Origin: Nitrococcus sp.
Lineage (GTDB): Bacteria > Pseudomonadota > Gammaproteobacteria > Nitrococcales > Nitrococcaceae
Assembly: GCA_030452365.1 (NCBI GenBank)
Contig: JAKDMK010000071.1
Span: 1 to 8,757 of the forward strand
DNA length: 8,757 nucleotides
Direction: 5' to 3'
Within the stretch, counting starts at the first letter, position 1. Every line of letters begins with the position of its first letter. Shown piece after piece: positions 1 to 5,326 of this stretch. The position numbers were made by a program, and so were the translations under genes. The notes under the pieces were generated by a model that worked only from the letters and a program-made list of their open reading frames with translations, ran no database searches and had not been told where the DNA came from.

Positions 1-269
1 TGAGCACGAATTGTCCCAGTGGTCCGGCGGAAATTCTGGACGGTGGACGCTATGGTGCCTTAGTTCCTGTTGGTGACAATGGCGCTCTGGCAGAGGCGAT
101 CAGGGCAACGCTTGCGGATCCTCCCGCGCGCGCCGGGCTTCAGGCGCGGGCGCAGCAGTTTGGTGTCGAAGCAGCCGTCGAGTGTTATCTCGATGTATTG
201 TTAGGTACGCCGGAGCCGAGCAGAGCTCGGAATGAGGGTTTATGCACGGCAGGGGTTGGCAGTGAATGA
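1..269 (+). CDS. Glycosyltransferase family 4-like protein, C-terminal part (5' end outside window)
   Basis: The frame is open from the left edge (first complete codon at 3) to a TGA at 267-269, giving about 88 residues. Near its start it reads PSGPAEILDGGRYGALVPVG, the end of the donor-sugar-binding half of GT-B fold GT4 retaining glycosyltransferases. There the E of PAEIL normally contacts the nucleotide sugar. It is followed by the usual LAEAIRATLADP helix and an RAQQFGVEAAVECYLDVLL terminal helix. From the family it should transfer a hexose from a nucleotide sugar during surface polysaccharide or glycolipid synthesis, at the cytoplasmic face of the inner membrane. The last 20 or so residues are a low-complexity tail not expected in the family. 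Acceptor and sugar cannot be told from this part. Confidence 0.85.
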   Translation, partial: STNCPSGPAEILDGGRYGALVPVGDNGALAEAIRATLADPPARAGLQARAQQFGVEAAVECYLDVLLGTPEPSRARNEGLCTAGVGSE

Positions 270-375
270 CCTATTGCCGCGGGTCAACTTAATCGTGCCC
301 GTTTACCCCCACAAAGTACCCGACACGCGACCGATTCCCTGGGTGCATGGTGTCAGCCCGCGTAGTTTGGGGTGA
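262..375 (+). CDS. Short ORF overlapping the glycosyltransferase stop; possible truncated gene
   Basis: GTG at 262 opens a 37-codon frame that overlaps the end of the upstream gene by 8 bp, a geometry typical of translational coupling. The product begins MNDLLPRVNLIVPVYPHKVP. The VNLIVPVY stretch resembles the first beta strand of a GT-A fold (family 2) glycosyltransferase, but the usual downstream motifs are absent. The frame stops at TGA 373-375, inside the first REP-like palindrome. I infer either the head of a gene cut off by the repeat insertion or a chance ORF. No clear Shine-Dalgarno sequence precedes it apart from the purine-rich CAGGGG at 250-255. Confidence 0.25.
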   Translation: MNDLLPRVNLIVPVYPHKVPDTRPIPWVHGVSPRSLG

Positions 376-390
376 CGGGGGAACCCAAAC
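365..390 (+). repeat. REP-like palindrome, copy A
   Basis: This 26-bp imperfect palindrome starts GTTTGGGGTGA and ends GAACCCAAAC, so a GTTTGGG/CCCAAAC stem encloses a short loop. It matches copy B (406-431) read on the opposite strand, apart from the loop and a shifted base in the arms. Its TTGGGGTGA end provides the stop codon of the short ORF at 262-375. It looks like a bacterial extragenic palindrome. A role as a transcript 3'-end stabiliser between convergent genes is plausible but inferred. Confidence 0.6.
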
Positions 391-405
391 ACCTCCGGTA
401 GCCGC

Positions 406-431
406 GTTGGGGTTCGCAAACTCACCCCAAC
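406..431 (-). repeat. REP-like palindrome, copy B (inverted relative to copy A)
   Basis: On the minus strand this reads GTTGGGGTGAG, a short loop, then GAACCCCAAC. The perfect arms are GTTGGGGT/ACCCCAAC, separated by 10 nt. It has the same head and tail as copy A, 15 bp away, in inverted orientation, so the two form a BIME-like pair. The stop codon of the GT8-like gene (422-424) lies inside it. Palindromes with a TTGGGGT...ACCCCAA core are, as I recall, widespread in proteobacterial intergenic DNA. I cannot count genome copies here. Confidence 0.65.
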
Positions 432-1291
432 CTAGCGGACTGTCTCGCGGTGCCCACCCGCGGGTCGCGATATTCGCCGGGGACGTTATTGAAGTCGCGC
501 GCCGCACAGGCACTGATGAATGGCTCGTCAGCCGCCTTGACGGCCTCGGGCAGCGCGCGCGGGTCTGCCAGCCGATGCACCATTTGATGGACGAGCGAGG
601 GCCGGACGAGCTGCCGCGCGGCTGCTGCGCGCACTTCATCGGAGGTAATGTAGTTGGCCTGCAGGGCAGCGAAAAGCTCTTTGACCCAGAGATAGGCTAG
701 AGCATGCCGATGATGGATCCAAGGCTGGCGCGCCTTACTGGTAAAATGCAGGAGCGCGGTCCAAGGCCAGCGATAGCGATCCAGCGCATTCCAAGCCCGC
801 GGCAAGGTATGAGGGTAGCCTTCCAAGGAGAACAGGGCCTGGTAGCTGTAGTGCTCGGCGTCCAGATCCTGCACGATCCGCTGGATTTGCCAATCAAGGC
901 GGGCGCAGTCGAGCAGCATCATGCTGGATCGCTTGGTGGGCGTCGGTTTGCGCTTGTTCCGGGTGTCGCAGCACAGCAGGGGCGCGCCGTGCATCGGCCA
1001 ATCGTGCAGGCGCGCTACATCCTTGAATACGATCTGGTCGCAGTCCATGTAGATTGCCCGTCCCCGATAGCCGGCGATCTCAGGGATCATAAAGCGATGG
1101 AATGAAAAGGGGGTGCCTGGGCGATTCTGCGGATCGCGCGGCATCTCGAAGCCGACGGCGTGTGCATACAGTGGATGGAAACGCACTGCGCGTTGCGTTC
1201 GGCGCAAAACTGACCAGGATAGGACCTTGGCAATTAGGTCCTGTGCCTCGGTGCAACCAACATAGATGTGAATTTCATCATCAGAAGGCAT
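422..1291 (-). CDS. GT8-like glycosyltransferase (GT-A fold)
   Basis: A complete protein of 289 residues begins MPSDDEIHIYVGCTEAQDL, the first beta strand of a GT8-type nucleotide-sugar-binding domain. The metal-binding DxD motif is DCD at residues 83-85 (in AIYMDCDQIVF). FSFHRFMIPEIAGYRGRAIY at about 62-81 is the substrate-entry segment, SSMMLLDC at 122-129 follows, and LLHFTSKARQPW at 180-191 supplies the late His of the metal site. It should be a cytoplasmic retaining transferase acting on a surface glycan; donor and acceptor are unknown. The ATG at 1289-1291 is the first usable start, because the open frame upstream contains no ATG, GTG or TTG. A GGGGG run lies just before it. The last 20 or so residues come from DNA running into REP copy B and are probably not native to the family. 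The gene is convergent with the GT4 gene. Confidence 0.8.
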   Translation of the reverse strand: MPSDDEIHIYVGCTEAQDLIAKVLSWSVLRRTQRAVRFHPLYAHAVGFEMPRDPQNRPGTPFSFHRFMIPEIAGYRGRAIYMDCDQIVFKDVARLHDWPMHGAPLLCCDTRNKRKPTPTKRSSMMLLDCARLDWQIQRIVQDLDAEHYSYQALFSLEGYPHTLPRAWNALDRYRWPWTALLHFTSKARQPWIHHRHALAYLWVKELFAALQANYITSDEVRAAAARQLVRPSLVHQMVHRLADPRALPEAVKAADEPFISACAARDFNNVPGEYRDPRVGTARQSARLG

Positions 1292-1497
1292 GCCGCCCCC
1301 AATGCTTTGCCCGAGTTGGGATTCGCGATGCCATAGCGGTGCATTGACCTGGGTCGAACTCGTCGAAGATAATGCATTTGTACGGGATGGTACAATACCG
1401 GCCGTTGGCCAACCGTTGCTGGTAATGGACTTTCACCCGTCGAATTCCAGTAGAGATTTCAGTTCGTAACTACTTCTTCACCTCCCTTTCCTCCAGG
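1292..1497 (-). ncRNA. Hairpin-rich leader-like segment upstream of the GT8-like gene; possible structured RNA remnant
   Basis: No protein gene is evident here. Read on the minus strand it is rich in self-complementarity. (1) At 1419-1450 CTGG/CCAG, AAT/ATT and GAC/GTC stack around a GGGTGAAA loop. (2) TTGTAC, six bases, then GTACAA forms a perfect hairpin near 1381-1398. (3) CAATGC (near 1341-1346) can pair with GCATTG (near 1298-1303), closing an outer helix. The purine-rich start GGAGGAAAGGGAGGTGAAG and phrases such as CGGGTGAAAGTCC and GGTTGGCCAACGGCCGG remind me of the 5' domain of bacterial group II introns. That is memory, not a search. It starts where integrase homology ends (about 1496) and finishes at the GT8-like start codon. 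Alternatives are a regulatory 5' leader or degenerate DNA. Confidence 0.3.
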
Positions 1498-1930
1498 CTT
1501 CGCCGACTTGGTGCGGCCATTCGTCGTGCACAGAGCGCTTGAAAGCGAGCTGGACTGGGCGGGGATGCGGGCTTCGGATGTGACTGCATTTGTGCGCGGG
1601 ACTTGTCAACGCTACTCCATCGCATCGGCAAGGCAAATCATCACGGCACTGCGTTCGTTGCTGGTTTACCTGTATAGCGAGGGTCTCATCGACAAGCCCT
1701 TGGCTACCACCGTACCGTCGGTGGCCAGTTCAGCGCTTGCCGGATTGCCACGCGCGCTGGAAATCGGTGAAGTGGATCGTCTGCTGGCGGCTTGTGATCG
1801 ACGCACCGGCAAGGGCCAGCGAGATTTCGCGGTGATCATGCTACTCGTTGGCTTGGGTTTGCGTGCCGGTGAGGTAGCCGCGCTGGGACTCGACGATATC
1901 GACCGGCGCGCTGGCACATTGATCGTACGC
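1496..1930 (+). pseudogene. Tyrosine recombinase/phage integrase, internal fragment
   Basis: From about 1496 the plus frame reads FADLVRPFVVHRALE, then ITALRSLLVYLYSEGLID (end of the SAM-like core-binding domain), LPRALEIGEVDRLLAACDRR (domain linker), and FAVIMLLVGLGLRAGEVAAL, which holds the first catalytic Arg. It ends GLDDIDRRAGTLIVR. Integrases of this type have about 400 residues; only about 145 remain. The N-terminal 100 or so residues and everything after the first catalytic Arg, including the HxxR box and the nucleophilic Tyr, are missing, so it cannot be active. After about 1930 the frame continues to 2560 only by reading antisense through two transposase fragments. A TTG at 1508 is the first in-frame start, but the fragment has no convincing translation signal. 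Confidence 0.8.
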
Positions 1931-2125
1931 GAGATCGAGCACGGTGTGGATCAGGAAGGCCAGCAGATTGAGACTTGCCAGCGTAGTGGCGAGGTGATGC
2001 TTGCCGTGACCGAAATTGTGGGCAAGGTGGTAGCCCTGGGTTTTCAGAGTGTTGTTGTTCTCGTTTTCGATCTTCCAGCGCGCCCGGGCGGCCTCGACGA
2101 GCTCGGCGACGTTGTCGGGCGTGAT
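1931..2125 (-). pseudogene. DDE transposase (IS4-superfamily-like), C-terminal fragment
   Basis: The minus frame reads VAELVEAARARWKIENENNN followed by TLKTQGYHLAHNFGHG, then a hydrophobic LNLLAFLIHTVLD helix. This is the C-terminal end of a DDE transposase. RWKIE fits the R-x3-E part of the YREK signature and contains the last catalytic acid. The first two catalytic Asp residues and about 80 percent of the protein are missing. Its right side is joined in frame to the RAYT-like fragment, and its left side ends against the integrase fragment near 1930. It is a relic of an insertion sequence. The exact IS family is not certain, and I saw no terminal inverted repeats or target duplication. Confidence 0.7.
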
Positions 2126-2425
2126 CGCGTGTTCGTAGAAATTGCGCTGCCACAGTTTGCCGCCGAACGGCGGCCAGCCGAGCGTCTTCACGCCGCGCGT
2201 GAATTCGACCGTGGTCAACGATTTGTACGCACCCATCACCGATCCCACCGCCAATCGGGGGCCGTCGGCAACGGCGCACGCCTGGCCTGGTGTAGGGGCA
2301 CCCCTCGTGAGTGCCCTGCTGTTCGGTATGCCGGTTGGGTTCAGGGCGCCCACAAGGGGCGCCCCTACGGTCGCGCACCGGTTTTTCTCGGTCAATACGA
2401 TGATGCCGTGGACGTGGTTCGGCAT
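2126..2425 (-). pseudogene. Y1/REP-associated (RAYT-like) transposase fragment
   Basis: The minus frame begins FVVMPNHVHGIIVL, the HUH (HxH) motif of the Y1_Tnp fold, with His4 and His6 counted from the ATG at 2423-2425. VMGAYKS (about 64-69) probably carries the nucleophilic Tyr67, and LWQRNFYEHAI (91-101) is the conserved end of the domain. Family members have about 60 residues before MPNHVHG. Here the in-frame stop just upstream leaves only 12 codons before that ATG, so the N-terminus is lost. Residues 18-47 come from a palindromic repeat inserted without breaking the frame. The C-terminus is replaced by a DDE transposase tail. The full fused ORF runs 1841-2425 (194 aa). Activity is unlikely. 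Confidence 0.75.
2292..2368. repeat. 77-bp imperfect palindrome inside the RAYT-like ORF
   Basis: The left arm is 2292-2318 (starts GTAGGGGC, ends GCCCTG). The right arm is 2342-2368 (starts CAGGGC, ends GCCCCTAC). They are 27 bases each, 23 of 27 complementary, around a 23-nt spacer. All four differences are transitions. On the minus (transposase-sense) strand three of the four would be G-U wobbles in RNA. On the minus strand it encodes VGAPLVGALNP...RGAPT. On the plus strand it also encodes an open GAPLVSAL...RGAPT reading. It has the look of a REP doublet with GAPLVGA-type coding potential. Confidence 0.75.
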
Positions 2426-2624
2426 GACGACGAATGCCCGGCACAGCAGGCTCTCGCCGATCGCTCAGCAGGGAACGCACTCGCCCCCAATCAAGAAATG
2501 GGCAAGAGCGGCCTATGGATCTATCCCAGAGCGAAACTGCCCCGCAGGCCGATACTTTAGCCTAGCCGATGAACGCCGCGGTGTTACGCGCGCCTCAGTT
2601 TCTTGGCTCAAGACCAACGGGCTG
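2426..2624. other. Non-coding or degenerate stretch between mobile-element relics and the ypjD-like gene
   Basis: I see no supported gene here. The short plus-strand readings, which end at 2560 and 2654, are antisense continuations of the integrase and RAYT-like relics. On the minus strand, 12 codons upstream of the MPNHVHG start are compatible with RAYT coding before a stop near 2459-2467. Nothing recognisable as the missing N-terminal domain follows. Neither the missing integrase 3' half nor IS ends were found. Confidence 0.5.
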
Positions 2625-3431
2625 CTACCGGTGAAGGATGAACTGCAGTACTAGCTTCGTGCCGAAGTAGGCCAGCATGAGGGCGAGAAAGCCACCGAGC
2701 GTCCAGCGTATGGCCGTGCGCCCGCGCCAGCCAAAGCGCCAGCGGCCGAAGAGCAGCACGCCGAATACGACCCAGGCGGTAATCGAGAGCACGGTCTTGT
2801 GCACCAGATGCTGGGCGAAAATGTTATCGAGCGACAGCGCGCCCGTAATGAGCGAGATGGTCAACACGACAAAGCCCAGCCGCAGGAGCTGGAACAGCAT
2901 CCCCTCCATGGTCTGTAGAGGCGGGAGGCTTCGGATGAAGCCGCCGGGGTGGCGATTGCGCAGATGATATTCCTGCACCCACAGCAGGAGGGCTTGCGCG
3001 GCTGCAATGCCAAGCAGACTATAGGCCACCATGGAGAAGAGGATGTGCCATTCGATGTTCACTCCAATGGGTACGCTGCTGGCGTAGCTGCGACCGAAGA
3101 TCAAGCTGAGCAAAGCGGTTGCGGCAGCAACTGGAAGAATGACGATGCCTAGGTTTTCCACCGGCTGACGCAAGGTCGCGAGCAGCAGGAGCGCGGCCAT
3201 GAGCCAGCCGATCAGGGAAGCCGCGTTGAAGAAGCTCAAATTGAGTCCCGCCGCGGTCCAGGTGGTCTGATATACCTGCATGGCATGCACGGCGACTGCC
3301 AGCAGGGCCAGCATCAGACTGGCGCTACGGATCGCCGTTCCACTGGGGCGGGAGACGAGACGCAAAGTAAGCCCCGTGCTGGCGGCGAGGTACAAGCCGG
3401 AGGCAATTAGGGTCAGCGACGTGTGATTCAT
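2625..3431 (-). CDS. ypjD: Inner-membrane cytochrome c assembly-type protein (CcsA/HemX-like, YpjD family)
   Basis: The protein has 268 residues from ATG 3429-3431. A TTG at 3455 would add 8 residues but is less likely. There are about eight hydrophobic segments, near residues 5-24, 36-54, 68-87, 94-112, 127-150, 182-200, 211-229 and 240-262, so it is a polytopic inner-membrane protein without a signal peptide. Conserved-type histidines lie at H129 (VNIEWHI) and at H208/H211 (AQHLVHK), as expected for the haem-handling CcsA/HemX superfamily. In E. coli the homologue ypjD also lies beside ffh in divergent orientation, which supports the assignment. The YpjD role is poorly established; by family it would act in haem or cytochrome c maturation or metal export. 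A dedicated ccs gene is less likely because no other cytochrome c biogenesis gene is nearby. Confidence 0.8.
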   Translation of the reverse strand: MNHTSLTLIASGLYLAASTGLTLRLVSRPSGTAIRSASLMLALLAVAVHAMQVYQTTWTAAGLNLSFFNAASLIGWLMAALLLLATLRQPVENLGIVILPVAAATALLSLIFGRSYASSVPIGVNIEWHILFSMVAYSLLGIAAAQALLLWVQEYHLRNRHPGGFIRSLPPLQTMEGMLFQLLRLGFVVLTISLITGALSLDNIFAQHLVHKTVLSITAWVVFGVLLFGRWRFGWRGRTAIRWTLGGFLALMLAYFGTKLVLQFILHR

Positions 3432-3477
3432 CGGCTCGTGGCGGGCGCTGTTCAAGACTCGGCGAATAATCGCATAG

Positions 3478-3539
3478 AACTGCCGGCTATTCGAGCCCCC
3501 AAAAAACCCAGGCCCACGCTACAATGGCGGCTGGCAGTT
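3478..3539. promoter_or_regulatory. Inverted repeat spanning the ypjD/ffh divergent control region
   Basis: AACTGCCGGC at 3478-3487 and GCTGGCAGTT at 3530-3539 are complementary at 9 of 10 positions. They bracket the putative ffh -10 box and lie between the two divergent genes. The spacing (42 nt) is wide for a single operator, so this may be a pair of half-sites or chance. Confidence 0.2.
3520..3525 (+). promoter_or_regulatory. Putative -10 box of the ffh promoter
   Basis: TACAAT matches the sigma-70 consensus in five of six positions and lies 29 nt before the GTG at 3555, in the divergent gap between ypjD and ffh. No good -35 hexamer lies 16-18 nt upstream; the equivalent position is a C/A run. 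The call rests on the -10 box and position alone. Confidence 0.35.
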
Positions 3540-3554
3540 TGAGGACATCACGAC

Positions 3555-4937
3555 GTGGCCATGTTCAGCAACCTGAGTGACCGACTCGATGGCATCGCCC
3601 GGCGGCTTCGCGGCCAGGGCCGATTGACCGAGGACAATATCAAGGAAACGCTACGCGAGGTCCGCATGGCCTTGTTGGAGGCCGACGTCGCGTTGTCCGT
3701 CGTCAAGGCTTTTATCGGCGAGGTAAAACAGCGGGCCCTGGGTGAGGAGGTGATGAAGAGCCTCACGCCGGGACAGGCCTTCGTCAAGATCGTTCGTGAT
3801 GAAATGGTGCGGATGATGGGCGAGAGCAACGATGCGCTCGATCTCAACGTCCGGCCACCGGCCGCGGTGATGGTGGCGGGTCTGCAGGGCTCGGGGAAAA
3901 CGACCAGCCTCGCCAAGCTGGCGCGCTGGTTGCACCAGCGCCAAAAGAAGAACGTCCTCACCGTCAGTCTGGATGTCTACCGGCCTGCCGCGATCGAGCA
4001 ACTGCAGCGCCTCGCCGCGGATGTCGAGGTCGGGTTCTTCCCGACACAGTCCAGCGACGATCCGGTGCAGGCCGCCAGTGCCGCCCTGGAGCACGCGCGT
4101 AATCACTACTATGACGTCCTGCTGCTGGATACCGCAGGCCGGCTGCATGTGGATCAGGCGATGATGGACGAGGTCCGGCGCATTCATGCCGCGGTGCAGC
4201 CGGTGGAAACCTTGTTCGTCGTGGACAGCATGACCGGTCAGGACGCCGTGAATACGGCCAAGGCGTTTGATGAGGCATTGCCGTTGACCGGCGTTATTCT
4301 GACCAAAGCCGACGGTGATGCCCGCGGGGGCGCCGCGCTGTCGATCCGCTATGTCACCGGCAAGCCCATCAAGTTCCTTGGCGTGGGAGAGAAGACGGAC
4401 GCCCTGGAGCCGTTCTATCCGGAGCGCATCGCCTCGCGCATTCTGGGTATGGGCGATGTGCTGAGTCTGGTGGAGGAGGTCGAGCGCAGTGTCGATCACA
4501 GCCAGGCGGAACGGATGGCGCAGAAGCTCAAGAAGGGCAAGGCCTTCGATCTGGAAGACTTACGTGAGCAGATGCTGCAGATCACTCGCCTGGGTGGACT
4601 GGCTGGGATTATGGACAAGCTACCTGGCATGGGGCGGATGCAGGATCAAGTCAAGGGGCAGATTGACGATACGATGGTGCGGCGACAGGTCGCGATCATA
4701 GACTCCATGACCTCGCTCGAGCGCCGCCGGCCCGAGATCATCAACGGTTCACGCAAGCGCCGCATCGCAGCGGGTGCCGGAGCTCAGGTCCAGGCCGTCA
4801 ACAGGCTGCTCAAGCAGCACAAGCAGATGCAGAAGATGATGAAACAGTTTCGCAAGGGCGGCATGAAACAGCTCATGCGCCAGTTTGGCGGTGGTATGCC
4901 CTCTAGAGGGTTCCCGCCGGGATTAGGCGGCGGTTGA
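3555..4937 (+). CDS. ffh: Signal recognition particle GTPase Ffh (SRP54)
   Basis: This is the protein subunit of the bacterial SRP. With 4.5S RNA it binds signal sequences of nascent membrane proteins and hands them to FtsY at the inner membrane. The product has 460 residues, close to E. coli Ffh (about 453). Domains run as N helical bundle (1-90), G domain, then Met-rich M domain (about 325-460). Visible motifs: P-loop GLQGSGKTT (109-117), DVYRPAA (140-146), DTAGR (192-196), TKADGDARGG (250-259), and the RNA-binding SRKRRIAAGAG (399-409). The C-terminus has several Met-rich helices (KQMQKMMKQF) and a Gly-rich tail. GTG at 3555 has GAGG ten nt upstream (3541-3544). ATG at 3561 aligns better with the usual MF(D/S)NL start but is 16 nt from that site; either is possible. 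It is divergent from ypjD and 109 bp before rpsP. Confidence 0.97.
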   Translation: MAMFSNLSDRLDGIARRLRGQGRLTEDNIKETLREVRMALLEADVALSVVKAFIGEVKQRALGEEVMKSLTPGQAFVKIVRDEMVRMMGESNDALDLNVRPPAAVMVAGLQGSGKTTSLAKLARWLHQRQKKNVLTVSLDVYRPAAIEQLQRLAADVEVGFFPTQSSDDPVQAASAALEHARNHYYDVLLLDTAGRLHVDQAMMDEVRRIHAAVQPVETLFVVDSMTGQDAVNTAKAFDEALPLTGVILTKADGDARGGAALSIRYVTGKPIKFLGVGEKTDALEPFYPERIASRILGMGDVLSLVEEVERSVDHSQAERMAQKLKKGKAFDLEDLREQMLQITRLGGLAGIMDKLPGMGRMQDQVKGQIDDTMVRRQVAIIDSMTSLERRRPEIINGSRKRRIAAGAGAQVQAVNRLLKQHKQMQKMMKQFRKGGMKQLMRQFGGGMPSRGFPPGLGGG

Positions 4938-4945
4938 GTGCGCGG

Positions 4946-4959
4946 GCCGTTACAACGGC
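4946..4959 (+). other. Small dyad in the ffh-rpsP gap
   Basis: GCCGTT and AACGGC are perfect six-base arms separated by two bases, nine bases after the ffh stop. No T-tract follows, so a classical intrinsic terminator is not supported. The loop would have to open by at least one pair. It may be a weak transcript-end structure. Confidence 0.2.
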
Positions 4960-4984
4960 TACTGCGCATGGCGTGGGATTCCAG

Positions 4985-4990
4985 TAGAAT
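4985..4990 (+). promoter_or_regulatory. Putative -10 box upstream of rpsP
   Basis: TAGAAT differs from TATAAT at one base and lies 56 nt before the rpsP ATG. This suggests that the rpsP-rimM-trmD-rplS operon has its own promoter besides any read-through from ffh. The -35 position (about 4962-4967) is poor. Confidence 0.35.
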
Positions 4991-5010
4991 GCGCTGCTCC
5001 AGCAAATAAC

Positions 5011-5023
5011 CGGCAGTTTGCCG
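5011..5023 (+). other. Short hairpin in the rpsP leader
   Basis: CGGCA, a 3-nt loop GTT, then TGCCG forms a five-pair hairpin 23 nt before the rpsP start and just upstream of the GAAGGG ribosome-binding region (5028-5033). The GGCAGTTTG within it recurs upstream of ffh at 3533-3541. A regulatory role is not shown. Confidence 0.25.
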
Positions 5024-5046
5024 ACTTGAAGGGCTAATCGCGAGCA

Positions 5047-5316
5047 ATGGTTACAATTCGTTTGGCAAGAGGCGGCGCGAAGAAACGGCCGTTCTACCAT
5101 GTGGTCGTGGCGGACGTGCGCAGCCGCCGTGATGGGCGGTTCATCGAGCGTCTCGGGTTCTATAATCCAATCGCCTCCGGCAAGGAGGTTCCACTGCGTC
5201 TTCACCTGGAGCGCGTCGAGTATTGGCTGCAGCACGGCGCGCGGCCATCCGAGAGTGCGGCTCATCTGATTTCGAGGGCGCGCAAGGGTGCAGCCGCGGA
5301 GAGCGTACAGGCCTGA
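5047..5316 (+). CDS. rpsP: 30S ribosomal protein S16
   Basis: The 89-residue protein [20 protein letters not shown] has the S16 signature at once (VxIRLxRxGxKKxPFYxxVVAD). [16 protein letters not shown] at about residues 27-42 matches the family core, and the segment [17 protein letters not shown] is the usual second half. E. coli S16 has 82 residues, so the Ala-rich C-terminus is slightly extended. It binds 16S rRNA early in 30S assembly. GAAGGG lies 13 nt upstream of the ATG, rather distant. It is the first gene of the rpsP-rimM-trmD-rplS operon, with 10 bp between its stop and rimM. Confidence 0.97.
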   Translation: MVTIRLARGGAKKRPFYHVVVADVRSRRDGRFIERLGFYNPIASGKEVPLRLHLERVEYWLQHGARPSESAAHLISRARKGAAAESVQA

Positions 5317-5326
5317 AGGCCGGGCC

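Noticed and set aside
347..700. Plus-strand ORF across the REP pair and the GT8-like gene
   Set aside because: It is antisense to the GT8-like gene and part of its sequence is the palindromic repeat; it has no family motif.
1391..1396. TACAAT as a plus-strand -10 box for the integrase fragment
   Set aside because: No -35 box at a suitable distance. It also lies inside the TTGTAC/GTACAA hairpin of the minus-strand segment, which explains the sequence better.
1365..1398. TTGTAC and TTATCT, 17 nt apart, as a minus-strand promoter for the GT8-like gene
   Set aside because: Both boxes match consensus at only about half the positions; not enough to call.
1419..1450. Possible tRNA T-arm (CGGGTGAAAGTCC on the minus strand)
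   Set aside because: It lacks the TTCGA loop and no acceptor, D or anticodon arms can be placed around it.
1836..2480. 214-codon minus-strand ORF overlapping the RAYT-like region
   Set aside because: It is a frame-shifted shadow rich in Arg and Pro. The recognised HxH and WKIENE motifs lie in the other minus frame.
1508..2560. Apparent 350-codon plus-strand ORF
   Set aside because: Only the first 141 or so codons have integrase features. The rest is antisense to two transposase fragments, so it is read-through by chance.
3651..4499. Long minus-strand ORF inside ffh
   Set aside because: It is antisense to a strongly conserved gene with all SRP GTPase motifs; the open frame is a GC-rich codon-bias effect.
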